This document shows positions 26,401 to 38,206 of a DNA stretch of 64,000 nt, piece after piece (positions within the stretch are counted from its first letter, which is position 1; every line of letters starts with the position of its first letter). Under the pieces are notes generated by a model that was not told where the DNA came from, did no database searches, and saw only the letters and a program-made list of their open reading frames with translations. The DNA lies in contig SGPM01000080.1 in assembly GCA_004802725.1 (NCBI GenBank), positions 27,033 through 91,032 on the forward strand, in the 5' to 3' direction. Position numbers and translations under genes: made by a program. The stretch is from Antrodiella citrinella. Its lineage: Eukaryota > Basidiomycota > Agaricomycetes > Polyporales > Steccherinaceae.

Positions 26401-27354
26401 CACAAAGTGTACAAAACGGCATCTAAGATGGTGAGCAGTGCTCAGCTCAATAACTTCGATTTGCGAATGCGAAAACAATTGCATTGACTTACGTGCCTAT
26501 ACAGATCTTCCACTGGTGACTTTGATGAATGAGGGATACCAACGTTACGTGAATAGGCTTATCAGCCTGAGAGGGCATCCATCGTCAAGTAGCGACGCCG
26601 ACAGACAGCGTAGCGACCATATACACCTGTTTTATCGTCACCAGGTGCGATATCTGAGAATCCTCTGAGCACTTGAGCAGTTTGGCTGGCTCTTGTTGTC
26701 AAGCAGTGCGGATATAGCGACCAGATCGTCCTCTCGCAGTGCATCAGCAACAAGCGCAGAGATCCACCGCGTTTTGAGTTGAAGCTTAAGGACGACTCTG
26801 GGAGATTTTATCGGGATAATCCAAAATCATCTCGTCTATACGTCAAAACGCGTAGTTCAATATCATGCGTGAGTTGTTGTTCTCTGATCTTTTTCTTCGT
26901 TTTGACACCATCATGTTCAGACGAAGAGGATCACACCACGGAAAATCACCAGTACACTCTGTCTAATATCAAACAGGGAAACTTGATAGAGTTGAAGATG
27001 TATATGCACTCAGTCGGTCACCGATGTGTAAGCTCGCGATTCCGTGTATTGACCCATATGCGTAATAGATGACGGAGTTTCCCCACTACGTGGCGACTTG
27101 TGCATGTCTCACCAACTCATATCCTTGTTTGTGAAGGTTCTACCACTTGGTTTGGTCTTGCAGTTCGATAGCAGGTACAAAGTACAGCTATCCCGTCCAT
27201 CATAAGCTGCTGTACTGATAAGTCACGCAGAATGTCTCCCTCGAATTCATCAGACCCCATTGCGAGATGATCATGATGACAGGCTTGACGAGCTACAACT
27301 TGTCGTGATCATGAACATCTTGGTGAGCCCTAATTCTTCTGGTTGCAGATCCAG
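23444..27354. other. Gene-poor region
   Basis: About 3.9 kb with only short, stop-broken frames on both strands. Composition is more AT-rich than the gene blocks. No family motif, tRNA-like structure or paired terminal repeat was recognised. Confidence 0.45.
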
Positions 27355-27813
27355 ATGGCATCCGATGAGGCAGCTCAACACGCGATCCTGTTCCGAAGCC
27401 TCTACATAGGGTTTCTCAGTGCTGCCGAATCATTGTCTCTCGAAAATCCTACATCAACATCACATTCTATGCACGCACGTAACTTCATGTTCGCAAACTC
27501 CTACTCAAGCTCTAACGAACTGCTTCTTACAGAATCTAACGAGAGTGTCAAGGGTCTTTTCCGCTTTGGGACATCTGGGGCCCGCCTTGCTCAACGCAAG
27601 ATGCAAGACTCTGAGCTCCGAAAGTCCCCTTGGCACTCCCTTCCTCGCAACGTGAAGGTCAAGGTTTGCGTGAAAAATTCCAAGAAAATGAATAATTTCG
27701 AAGACAGAATGTGGCCTAAGTCGCGAAGAGCGCGACGACAGAAGGCCCGTCAATTGATGAGACGTAACAACATCCCAGGATTGGGTACTGTAAGTGCAAG
27801 CCAGCCCTCATGA
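27355..27813 (+). CDS. Unassigned small basic protein
   Basis: Open frame of about 152 aa starting MASDEAAQHAILFRS, with a strongly basic C-terminal segment (PKSRRARRQKARQLMRRN). Read straight, it stops at 27813. A GTAAGT donor at 27790 and a TCTAG acceptor at 27861 would instead splice to a short terminal exon ending at 27891 and change the last residues. The basic cluster could be a nuclear localisation or nucleic-acid-binding segment, but no family was recognised. Coding status rests on composition and length only. Confidence 0.35.
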   Translation: MASDEAAQHAILFRSLYIGFLSAAESLSLENPTSTSHSMHARNFMFANSYSSSNELLLTESNESVKGLFRFGTSGARLAQRKMQDSELRKSPWHSLPRNVKVKVCVKNSKKMNNFEDRMWPKSRRARRQKARQLMRRNNIPGLGTVSASQPS

Positions 27814-27891
27814 TGTTTCTTCGCCGAGTAGTTTATTCCTTACATTGTTTTAAATGTCTAGATATCTGCAAGAAAGAACGCGAGTGAATGA

Positions 27892-28342
27892 AAGAGTATT
27901 TTAGTGGTACAGTGGCACAGCCCGCGAGCCGGACGCCCAAGCTAGCGCCCAATACTTGTATTCATCCCATCCACGGACACAATTGTCCTCTCCAAACGAC
28001 GACAGTTGTTTCTCATCCAACGTACCTATTCACCATCATCTTGTCGTCGCGCATATCTCCCAGATCTAAACAATACTCTTGGACCCCTACGCTGATCAAT
28101 TGCTTTTGCGCCACACAGTACGTCTTGCTTTATATTCCTCATCCTTGTTCCAATCATTCGCGCGACCATATGGCCACAGCACATACCATTGTTGAGACGT
28201 CGCTATGGGTATCAGTTGTCTTATCAACGAGAATGGATACAGGAGTGGCCAAAGCATTATCCACACTCTCGACGCCGCCTCATATATGATATATCCATGT
28301 CTTGCTCTGCTTTAGCTCACACTCTCGACAGAACGCAAAACA
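27892..28342. other. Intergenic region
   Basis: About 450 bases, CT-rich toward its right end, consistent with the promoter and leader of the gene starting at 28343. Nothing else is seen. Confidence 0.4.
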
Positions 28343-30379
28343 ATGAATAACTTTATTCGGAATGTCGTATGGCCATTGTGGCCACTCGCTTTCGTGAGTT
28401 TTTCATTCGATCGTATTCTCTCGTGTAGCTGAACAACATTTTGATGATCGCCACACCATTTTCAGGACCCCTTCCGATGTGGCGTCATCGCATCTCTACA
28501 TGAAGACGTCTTCATGGCGGTACCTGTGGTGGAGACTGCCATTCAAGACATCTGCATGGAGGAAGATCAACAAGATTTTACCATGTTCGAGAACGATGGA
28601 GTCGGACCACATACTCCCCCGCCGGTTTACTCCACAAGCGCAGAGACCGCAGGCAAGTTTCAATCGACACAACTTCCGGATCGGCAATATCAAACTCACC
28701 AATTTGCCTTAGTGTTACCCTTACCACAACTGATCAAAGTGCCGGAGCCGCAGGTTGCATTCATCCACCCGGTGCCACCGTACTACCCTCCGACTACAGA
28801 TATACCGACACACAGTGCTGCTCCATCTTTGTCTTTACCCTCGTACAACAATATCTCACAGCAACCTCCGCCATACGCTTCTTCGCACGGACTCCAAAGC
28901 TATTCCCAGTGGGAGATCGCCCGGGAACGCGCTGGGCCAATCATTCGCTCAGATATCACTACACCAAGTATTGTTGAAGCACCTAAAAATACGGAGAGAA
29001 CACCGCCAAGCCATACTTCACCCTCTGCTGCAGGTCCGACAGTCATCGAAGCCGTAACCACACTAATTGAACAACGCTCCAACACCCAAACGCTACCCCG
29101 CGCAACCTCTACATCATTGGATGTGAGCGCGTACGGCCATAGCGCTTCTCGTGGGGAAGTTTCTGTTCATCCTACGACGTCTTCCCCTACACTGCACACT
29201 ACGCTCGCTATACACTCTGCTCAATCCCTCAGCTCAACGATGACTCCCGAATACGTGACCCCACTCAGTGCTCCGGATCTCCCTTTGAAGGACCTTGACT
29301 CCGCCCGTCCCCCAGCGACTACTCCAGGCACTGTGGCAATTTCCGGAGCTTCCCGCGGTAATGTTTCTCCTGTCGTGCACCATGCTCCCAACCCACGACA
29401 TGCTTGGTCGGAAAAATTGGAACTGCTCGCAAGCCCCAGGCCTCCAAACATTCCGCTTCCAGGCGATAGTTACCGTAGAGGTCACAACAAGCAGTAAGCC
29501 AAGAAGTTCCCGTGCACGGTCAGTATTGTTAATGTTTGTTTATTCAGGAGCAGGGCTGGTGGACCACAACGCTCTGATCGAGGCTCTCGAACGACCCAAA
29601 CGTTCCGGGATCAAGATGAACCTCGGAGTGCTCGTGACTGGAGGGCTCTCAGCTCTTCAGACCCTGAGCTACGTCCGGTGCGGCCGAAGAGTGGCAAGAA
29701 TGTACGTCGGCTCTCGAAACGAGTGCCCGATGGTATAGCCATTGGCGAAGGACTGAAGAAATCTCTGGCTGCCAAAAAAGCGACAGCCAGTCCCTACCAA
29801 CGTCCTTCTCCTAGGAAAGACAAGGTTGTGGATCAAGTCAAACTCGATTCCCCGGCTGGACGCTATCACGGCTTGGCCTCAGATCAACATGCTTCCCGGG
29901 CTGGAGGCTCTTCCAGAGCAAGGGATGATGATGTGGCGCTCAGCATGATCGCAAGCCAGATGGGAGCTGCGTCTCTTGGTAACACCGAGGACACTGCGAC
30001 ACCTCAGCCTCAGCCGGCTCAAACACCCACCCCCGTTCCTACACCTCAACCCGCTTTGGCTGCGCTTCAGCCTCCGAATCAGCGTCCAGCGAGGACTCAC
30101 GATGTGTTGGACGAGATAGCGAGCAAGATGGGAGCTACCTCTCTTGAACATGACGATGAAAGCGACACGATGGCACCAGGGCCTCAGCCGCAGCCAGCTG
30201 TGGCTCCAGACTCAGTTCCTGCGCCTCCCCCAGCTCTTGCTCCTCCCCTAGCTCTTGCTGCACGTCCGACTCCGAGTCGAACTAAAGTGCTTGCATCTGG
30301 GGCCGCAACCACGTCCAGTTCACTTGCTTCGAGACGCCACGCAGGTGAACCGGTTGCCAGTGGCTCCGGGTCGCACTAG
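28343..30379 (+). CDS. Unassigned Pro/Ser/Thr-rich protein with internal IASxMGAxSL repeats
   Basis: Three exons, 28343-28393, 28466-29493 and 29548-30379, close in phase to give 636 aa. The short first exon encodes MNNFIRNVVWPLWPLAF, rich in Trp and aromatic residues. The rest is dominated by Pro, Ser, Thr and Ala and is probably disordered. Near the C-terminus the motif DVALSMIASQMGAASLG recurs about 55 residues later as DVLDEIASKMGATSLE, each copy followed by a PQPQPA-type linker. This suggests a duplicated short helical binding motif. A basic segment (KNVRRLSKRVPDG) lies between. No known domain was recognised. The second intron is supported because it removes an in-frame TAA and joins two frames with the same composition. 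Confidence 0.6.
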
Positions 30380-30934
30380 ACTCTTAGTTCGGCGAAGGAT
30401 GCTACTGGCACCGTCGTCTGTTGCATCGCTGTGACTCATTCTTGGAACTTATTTCTCTATCTGCATCTTTTCTCCCTTTTTGTTGGATTCTGATCTTTCT
30501 CTCGTGGTTCTCTCCTCTTTTCGCATATTCTCAACGATACCCCATCAACTATCATCTGCTCCCATTCTGAAGCCTGAGGTTATCTTAACGTCACGACGTT
30601 GTTGAACGGAAGCTGTTATCGTACTTGTACAGTAGTATACTTGTCTTCTGCTAGTGACTTGTACGGTCTGCGGGAGCATACTTGTGATCCTTTGAGGTGC
30701 CTGCGTTCCTTAGTAGTACTTGTACAGACTCCAGAGGCTTGCTTGGTTTGCGTGTCCTTCGTAGCCTGGTACGAAGAAAGAAAGAAAGATATTGGAAAGT
30801 TGACGCTACTGGTCGAGTGCGGTGTGACAGGATACAAATCGATCCATACTGTGGTATCATGATATTGCGAAGATGTAGTCTAGTACACATTGGCATACGT
30901 CCATCCATCTGCGCGCTCGATTGTAGACATAGTG
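30380..30934. other. Tail-to-tail intergenic region with ACTTGTAC-like repeats
   Basis: Between 30600 and 30730 the motif ACTTGTAC, or close variants, appears about five times (for example near 30622, 30656 and 30717). The meaning is unknown. No gene is seen. Confidence 0.4.
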
Positions 30935-32822
30935 TCATTTCCCTACTAGCGGCTTGCAATTGAGTCGATGACCAGTGATCCAATCCCTAGCGGAGAGCGG
31001 TCATCGTCAGCATACGGCTTCAGCGGTAGAATAGAGAGCACCCACGACTGCTGGCAGAGCCGACTGCAGTACAAGACTCGGAAGCATCCCTTGCACACGC
31101 GCATTCGGTGTGACGCGGCGTGTGCAGAACACGCACACGCGTTTGAAAAGCATCGCTTCGGTATCTTCCAATATGGTGATTCGTTGCTGGGAACGGAAGG
31201 CTGGTCCGCAACGCTAGTCACTCGATCGCCTGCTTTCCAGCCGAAGACCTTCCCATATTCTTGCCAGACCTCCAGAGCTTCCTTTCTCATTGAACCACTT
31301 GGGTCCTTGTTTGTTTTGAAGGCGAGGATGAATTTGAGCGTATCGTACCAGATCCGCACACCCGTATGCCGCAAGTGTTCGACTAGGATATGATCTCTAT
31401 ATCTGACAGCCTTTTTCGCGACCTCACGGAGCGATCGGAGGAGTATTTGCGTCGAAGCTGAGTTCGATCTCAAAATGAGTACAATTGGCACATTATTCAC
31501 TACATCGAGCCACTCACCAAACGCCGGGGATAGAGCATCAGCGAGGTTGACCCGGAGGGTGTAACCCAGTATCGCTATGAGGTTCACGTTCAGAATACCA
31601 AGCACGAAGGTCTTGCTTGTAATTTCATGCAGCTCCGGACTGGCGTTCGAACCAGACCTCATAGCGCGCCTGCACATTTATCGTCAGGACACAAGCTCAA
31701 ACAACTCAAAGGTAATAAGCAGCAATTTTAGGACTCACTGACATTAGCATGTGCGATAGCATTTGTACCGTCTGTTCAGCATGCATTGCCATTGAGCTGC
31801 ACATCTGCCTTTGACAACACAGCATCAAATTGGACACCAAGGCGACGAGGGTTTCGGCCGTCGTATGATGACATTGGACAATGCCCAGGCAAACACCACT
31901 TATCCAAAAGGGTGACTCATTGAGCACCTCTTCGTCTCGCAATAGACCATTGCTTTTCCGCAAGGCATCGTCGATGTAGCGACCATGGCCGGATGCCACG
32001 AATTTTCCCATGTAATCCGCGGTGCCATCTATGTCTGTACACTGGAACACCCAACCTAGCGTTGGGAGCATGTGCAGGGTCGTATCTTCGCGCGGAACGT
32101 ATGTCCATGAATACAAGAGGAAGTGAATTGCATACGCGGATAAAGGCACTCCAAGTTGTGCCCTGTCCCGGTTGGAGAGAAAAGAACTGTGAGCCGGCTG
32201 GGCACTCAGGTTTTCAGTCAGTCACTCACTTTTTCGATGAATATATTCGCGCCATATGAACGATTGCTCCAGTAGATAACACAGCGAAGTCACATCCCGT
32301 TGAGCCGTCGTGTTGTGAGCTGGACTCGGAGGTTGTGGGTATAAAATGATGGTTGCTCCACATCGCCTTGCAGAATCCGTCCATTCTGCTTATAAGACCT
32401 CGTACAGAGTCTTGATTGCTTCCTGGGTCCTGGCTGATACGACAAACGAGAGTGCTTAAGAAGTCGAACAGCAACGATAAGATACCCAAGCTGTACGAAA
32501 CGCTCTGCAAAAACAATGTATGAGGTCTCAGCGACACAGCAGCACGGTATGCGCATACCTTAAAAGCGACAGGTTCACCAAAAAACATATCCGGTTCCGA
32601 AACGATGTCCATCAAAACACAAGGAAGATCGCTCCCCTCATAGTCTTCCCAGCGGGGACGGCGTGTGTTCGACTCATGATTCAATGTATCTGACGGGATG
32701 TCTTTTGTGTTGCGTATAGCTCCCAAGAGGTATGCAATCTTGTGATCCTCGCGCTGATGCAAGTACGTGATCCACCGGACCACATCTGCAGGTTCAAGTG
32801 ACCACTCCGCCGTATCGGACAT
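30935..32822 (-). CDS. MYND-type zinc-finger protein, family copy 1
   Basis: Five exons on the minus strand, 32822-32559, 32504-32230, 32162-31743, 31669-31046 and 30986-30935, give 544 aa. The C-terminal finger reads CSNACAC then CKGC, CSRLC and DWITGHRLNC, which matches the MYND pattern. The final His and Cys appear only after the last 59-nt intron is removed. MYND fingers are protein-interaction modules. The ~480-residue helical region before it has no recognised domain. It shares with copies 2 and 3 the blocks SDLPCVLMDIVSEPDMF, MDGFCKAMW, VEHLRHTGVRIWYDTL and YWKIPKRCFSN. Unlike the other copies it lacks the intron inside the penultimate coding block. A further 5' exon ending near 32893 could extend the N-terminus in frame. 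Confidence 0.8.
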
Positions 32823-33344
32823 GTCCTCTGCATTGTCATAGCCGTTAGCACAACTATTTCGTCGGTGGTACGTGTAATGAAGTGAAGCGTACCTTCGAAA
32901 GCTCCCTTATCGCAGGTCAAAGGTATACTCCAATGTTGTACAAATTTCAAAGAACGTCTAAGTACTGTATACGCGGCCTGTGATAGACCGTGACACCGTT
33001 GAAGAACATTAGCACGCAGTACGAACACCATGATAGATATCACAAAAGCTTGCCAGTAACGGGATTTCCTCGAGCACCGTTCCTATCCAGAAACCTGAAG
33101 GTCGTGGTCGTGGTCAACATGGATGAACGAACAAGGTCCAGAAATGAACACGGTGGTCGCGTCATGGCATGGGTGGAAGTAGGTAAGCGCCGGTATAGCG
33201 ACTCATTCTCGCTAGCACTGTAGCAGCCAGGTAGCAGCGCTGCATCAGTATCCTTGCAATATTTGGAATAATATATTAACAAAGGCAAGACAATGCATCT
33301 TTCAGTCAACGATATGGGCCATGAAATTTGCGAACCAATTACCA
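32823..33344. other. Upstream region of MYND copy 1
   Basis: Promoter and leader of the MYND gene. An alternative first coding exon is possible: a frame running from 33043 joins the MYND gene in phase by a 5' intron with its donor near 32893 and acceptor near 32829. Nothing else is recognised. Confidence 0.35.
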
Positions 33345-33750
33345 CTAGTAGTCAATTACCTTGCATAGAAATCGATGACCAACAACTTCAATCCAGTCTC
33401 TGTAGTGTGAATAAGTTTGCTGACCTCCGTGACGGAGATGATGAGAAGCCCAGTCTCGGATGCCTTCGTCCAAAGGGACTGGGGCGTCCTGACCAAAGAG
33501 GTCAGTGAAGAAATGGGAGACGATGCAGAGGATTTTCGAGTAGACATGTGGCATGGATCCCGACGTCGTCAGACGCGAGCAAGATGACATCGGACTCCTG
33601 CAGTCTCTGGGTCGTCGACTTGGAATGACGCTGCAGCTGTCGTCGGACATGAGTCTGAGCCCCAGACCCAACCCAGACCGATCCTTGGTTTTGGCCGGTC
33701 ACGCTTGGACTGCGTTCAGAGTGCACGAAGAGTGCCGCCGCTTTCAAGTC
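33345..33750 (-). pseudogene. BTB/POZ-domain gene relic, frameshifted
   Basis: On the minus strand a frame reads LQESDVILLASDDVGIH and then loses homology. The next frame resumes with HVYSKILCIVSHFFTDLFG, and a third contains ISVTEVSKL. Together these resemble the order of a fungal BTB/POZ domain (DV.L.SSD...VHS.IL..ASPFF.DMF...V.EDS). At least two frame changes break it. The middle part is clearly similar at the nucleotide level to plus-strand sequence at 57017-57150. Stated as a relic because no intron placement restores a single frame. BTB domains mediate dimerisation and Cul3 binding. Confidence 0.55.
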
Positions 33751-34864
33751 GAAGATCGCGCCATGTTGCGCGGGTTTCGTCTCTCATTTTTGTTGTCCAG
33801 GTTGTTGTGGGCCCAGAAGCGAAATAAATGCACGATGCGACTAGTAGAGAGTTTTCCACGTGATTTGAATTTGTGTGTATTGTCTGACGTGGCGTTTGAA
33901 GCCTTGTCTTGAAATTTTCACAAGGTTCCTAATGTTATGTAACTTCTGGATACGAACTGGAGGTAGAGAAGTATGCAATGCATTAGCATACTTAGCATCG
34001 GTAGATTCAACTTGCCGCTGAAGTGTTGCAATTTTTAGCCTCAGTGCGCCTAGAGACTCCGATGGAAGTTTTTGAGAACCTTGGAAGGTGTATAAGCGCC
34101 GACGTGGCGACAAATCAAAGGACTGCAACATCTACTATTTCCACAACCTTTCTTCTGAATGGCATCATATCCGGATCCTTGTCTCACAATATCCTCGTGT
34201 TTCTCGTCCTCACAGTGACTGAAATGTCGTGCATTTCTGTAGAGGTTTTGGCAGAAGGACCATGCCCGCTGACTCGTTGAAATGCACAAAGTATATGTCG
34301 GACCTCGGTGTATGAGCTTGCGGATAATAGAAAGTGGACTCGATAAAGTGCCGTACCAGGTACTTATCGTTGTGTTGGCAAGTTGACTAAGTACAGTAGT
34401 CACTTGCACGATGTCAATGGTGATCGGACCGGCGTGCGGGGCAGACATGCGCACTAACCACGTCCACTGTACTGTAGCTAGTAGTCCAACCACCGACGAA
34501 GATCGCACATGAGGTACCAACCACCGGTGTTACAGCTTTTCCGAACGCATTTTCCATTCAAGATGCCTGCGCAAACCTTCACTCTGCAAATGCACGAGAA
34601 GGCAAACGACACCACGGAAGGTACGTCGGACGGTATCGTGCCCGTTCTGACAGTGTCGATACAGAATTCTCACAAACGCGGTCTTGGCCTGTGGCGCGAG
34701 TTCGGACGCTCAGACGTAGTATAAAGCCATCGCACCCCGCACTCAACTGCCTCAGAACACCACCGCAGTCCCCAAACGGTAAAGTACACCTCCACTAGCA
34801 GTGACCACTATCGAAAACTGTCAACTAAGTGCGATTCTCCACAGAAATATACATCCTCAACACA
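33751..34864. other. Intergenic region and promoter of the 34.9 kb gene
   Basis: No gene is recognised between 33751 and about 34700. The right end holds a TATA box (34720) and a probable 5' UTR intron for the gene starting at 34865: GTAAAG donor at 34779 and CCACAG acceptor ending 34844, with a CTAAG branch-like sequence between. Confidence 0.45.
34720..34726 (+). promoter_or_regulatory. TATA box of the 218-aa protein gene
   Basis: TATAAAG about 145 bases before the ATG at 34865. Together with the likely 66-nt 5' UTR intron this places transcription start near 34750. Confidence 0.5.
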
Positions 34865-35574
34865 ATGCCGTCTGGTCTCACTTCGAAGCTCTACCTCGCG
34901 GGACTCCCTTCTGGTCTTACCTTCGAGATCATAAGCATCCAACCGGTCGCACCCAACGACGGGTACGATTGGAAAGCATCATTCAGACGTGGTGCCGGCG
35001 AAGCCAGTGTCGGCTGCATCGGCAAGGTATGCAGTCAACCTCCTCTCAGCTCCTTCAGACTACTAACCCGATAGCACAGACCGTGTACGACAATTGGCCT
35101 ATGCCATTCAAAGTCTCCACTACCGACCGGGACGGGCTCATCGGCGAGGCCCATTTCGAGGGCCACAATGGCCTCTGGAGCTCTGGCCCCGGTGCGATGG
35201 TCACCATCAACTTCCGCCTGACCGGTACCACCACCGTTGACGACACTCAAGTCGATGTAAACGAGGCCGGTGTCATCCCGGTGTCGACCACGAACTGGGG
35301 AGGCTTCACGCGCCCCGACTACGTGAATGTGACATACTCGTGGAGGCGCAACACGACCGACCCAGTCAACGTTGCACTCAGCGTCCCCGCAACCGTAGTG
35401 GGCATGCCAGCCGACCTCTACTTCATCCCTGGGGTCAGCACTCAGCAGAAGGAAGTCGGGTTAGTGACTACGACGGATAAGGAGATCGCTCTCACTGCTG
35501 TAGACTATGCAATCAGGGGTATATTTTGGGTGCACCAGAGGATGTTCTCTTGGGCTTTGGGCCTGTTGTTTTAG
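34865..35574 (+). CDS. Unassigned 218-aa beta-rich protein
   Basis: Exons 34865-35026 and 35080-35574 join in phase 0 across a 53-nt intron (GTATGC...GCACAG). The start is the first ATG after the predicted TATA box and leader intron. The protein has no signal peptide and begins MPSGLTSKLYLAGLPSGLTF. It is rich in Val, Thr, Gly, Asp and Tyr with alternating hydrophobic residues, which suggests a beta-sandwich (inference). The C-terminus becomes aromatic (IFWVHQRMFSWALGLLF) and may instead reflect an unrecognised intron or read-through. Composition and gene architecture resemble cytoplasmic fruiting-body lectin or defence proteins such as the nearby galectin, but no family was recognised. It lies tail to tail with the hydrolase gene. 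Confidence 0.6.
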
Positions 35575-35725
35575 GATGTAGTAGGCTAGATTGCGGTCCA
35601 TTGGTCCCATGTAATTCGTGCAATTGCTTTCTTCTCGTTTGCGTTATCAGAACGTTCTCCGAAAAGTCAAGCGAATGAGCCAGTGAGATTTCAGAAGGTA
35701 TTGGGATATGTATTAAATATTTGGT

Positions 35726-38206
35726 TCAAATGATCGGCACAAAGTAGCTCTGCTGCAATCCACGCGAAGCCTGGAGCAACTCCCAATCATTCACACTGAG
35801 GGCATCGGCCGCGAGGCTAAATTTGTTGTCGAAGATGCTGGACTGGACGTCGCAGACCGTGCCTTCCTGCGGGAGCGTGCCGTGCTGGAAGTAGGCTCGG
35901 ATGACCTTGGCGGTGCACAGAGATGTGGCGGAGACGGAACAATGCTGAGAGTCGGATGTAAGTGACGTAGAGGAGACGGAGAAGAAGAATGACTCACTCC
36001 AGTGGACTCTTGTGTCAGCACGACGGAGTTTTTGAAGCCTCGAGACATCTTCTTGGCGCTGTTTCATATCGAGGTTAGGTATTTATATCGTAGTAGGATC
36101 TGTTGATACTTACTTTGTCAGGGGCGTTACAGGATCTGATTCATCTCATTTGAGTGCTGTGTCACATACACAAAGGAAATACTCACCAGCAGTGTTTCCA
36201 ATAATGAGAAGAGGGTAACTAGTGTTCGTGACAAAAGATCCTGAGATGGATAAAACGATGGAATCAGCATCTGTCACACGAGTAGTCGTACGGCTTACCA
36301 GTGAATCGTTCCTTCGCGCGCACTTTCCACCCACTACTTCAAGCTTGAGCAACGTATCTTAGTACAAAATGAAAGAACAAAGTACGCACGAGCATCCTAC
36401 ACGAATAAGCCAGTTCTCAGCGAAGATTGAGTCCTCTGCCAGATCGTCATAATACTTCCTCAACGTGTCCACGTCGTCTGTCACGTCGTCTCCGTCGCCG
36501 CAGGCAATAGCCCAGGTGTTCTCTCTACCAATCATCCTGCTCCACGGCTTTCCAGGTGTCGCAGGACACGCGCAAGATCCCGTCAACAGACCATCAGCCT
36601 CTTTCGCCCGGGATAGCTGCCAGATTGACTCTGGGTTCCCCTGCTCGAGATCGACGAGTGCGGCAGTGAGACCCTTGCCGAGACTATACGGGTTGTACAG
36701 TGTGGCGAAGATGACCGACTTGACGAGCGAGTAATTGACTTCACCGTATACGCCCGTGGTGGCGTTGTAAAACGATACGGGGTAGGACCGGAGCTGAGTG
36801 AGCAGCGTTTGGATGCGGTCGTGGATCTTCTCAGCGCTGCTCTCGTGGATGGGGCACACGAAGGGACCAGCCTCCACGCAGGCTTGGTAGAGTCGGAAGA
36901 GCTCTGTGTCAGTATCCATAAGGTTCCTGGACCACAGCGCTATTGGGAAAAGGTTGGATTATCTGACACATGAAGTATGCTTTGTCTTCGACTCACTCTT
37001 ATAGTAATCAGGCGAGTCAACCACGCCATCGATGATGAGACGTCCGACATTGTCCTGGAACAGATGGTCAAACAGCGGACTGCGAAGGTATCCAGTTTCC
37101 TCTTACTGGGAACATAGCGGCGAAACTGATAACGGATGGTCAGTCAGCTTTACCTTCAATTAAGCTATGAATAAGAATGCTCACTCACGTCGCTCCAAGA
37201 ACCGAACCATATCTGCAACAGCGAGTCACTGAGCGAATTTGAACTTGAAATATTGCAAAACGACTCACGAGAAACCCCAGTATTGCAGCTTGTCACGTCC
37301 GTGTGCTTTCGTGATACTCAGCATGTCTCTCGCCACGACAGGCGTGCTAACGTGCTGTGCTATGTCGCCAACACGAGCTTTGGCAAAATCGCCGACAACG
37401 TGCGAGGTAGCGTGCATGGCGCCAAGCGCATTATCCGAAGAGTTGACAAGAGATGTAAACTTTGTGTAGAAGAGACCTTCTTCTCCTGATGAGATCATGG
37501 TGGTGAGAGTTGGTGTAGTGAAACCGAGTCCTATGTAAAGAGGCTGTCCAATCTTGCTCAAGCAATATAACATCGGGGGACATACCACGGGGATCGAAAC
37601 CAATGAGGTCGTAGCCTTCACCCAAGATGGTCCTGAATGAGGCAGCACGACCCAGGACCATCTGTATACCCTCCCCTCCGGGTCCACCTGAATCACAGAC
37701 GAGGGTTAGGAAACAACCAGAAGCTTTCGTGGAATGGCACGCACCGGGATTGAACAATATAGGTCCCAGGTATCCTTCTTCATCACGCGGAATGGTCGAA
37801 GGGAACCTCACCATTGCGACTGCAGCTCCTCCTGCAGTGGGGTCGCTATAATCCAGAGGGACCGAAAGCCTCGCACACTCGAAGCCTTGGTAGCAGGGAG
37901 TCCAATCAAGAACCTTGGAAGGGGAAATCTGTCGTAGTTGCAAGTGTCAATGTAGCCAGCTATGGGACACCGAATCAGACGCACCGAAGTCCAATTGAAC
38001 ACATCACTCAGTGGTGCAACGCTCACGTCCCCTACGTACGGGGAGGCTTTGAATTGATTCACCAGCAAGGGAATGTATTTGAAGGAAAGGAAGGCGGCGC
38101 ATCCGTTCAGCAATAAGGCTCCCCAAATGGGCAACCCGAGTGGACGTGGGCCAGTGGATGGCGAATGCACCGTCTGCACGGGAAGAGTGTGTTTTGGGAG
38201 AGACAT
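35726..38206 (-). CDS. TAP-type alpha/beta hydrolase (proline iminopeptidase/tripeptidyl aminopeptidase-like), membrane-anchored or secreted
   Basis: Thirteen exons on the minus strand give 603 aa: 38206-37985, 37928-37745, 37687-37586, 37530-37269, 37212-37189, 37125-37107, 37054-36997, 36939-36390, 36333-36299, 36240-36187, 36135-36114, 36058-35998, 35944-35726. An uncleaved signal-anchor-like helix (IWGALLLNGCAAFLSFKYI) lies at residues about 27-45. The oxyanion motif NPGGPGGEG is at 134-142, followed by GFDPRG. The nucleophile elbow GFSYGS has Ser257, the acid is Asp504 in IGNTADPVTP, and the His is 532 in TGHCS, so the triad is complete. The C-terminal half matches the TAP-like C-terminal domain (SGWKVRAKERFTG). 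Such enzymes remove N-terminal residues or tripeptides from peptides. Exons of 19, 22 and 24 nt are required to keep the motifs. Exact substrate is unknown. Confidence 0.9.

Noticed and set aside
26225..34280. Weak similarity between 26.25 kb and 34.19 kb around 'ctcacagtgac'
   Set aside because: Only about 20-25 interrupted matching bases; not enough to claim a repeat.
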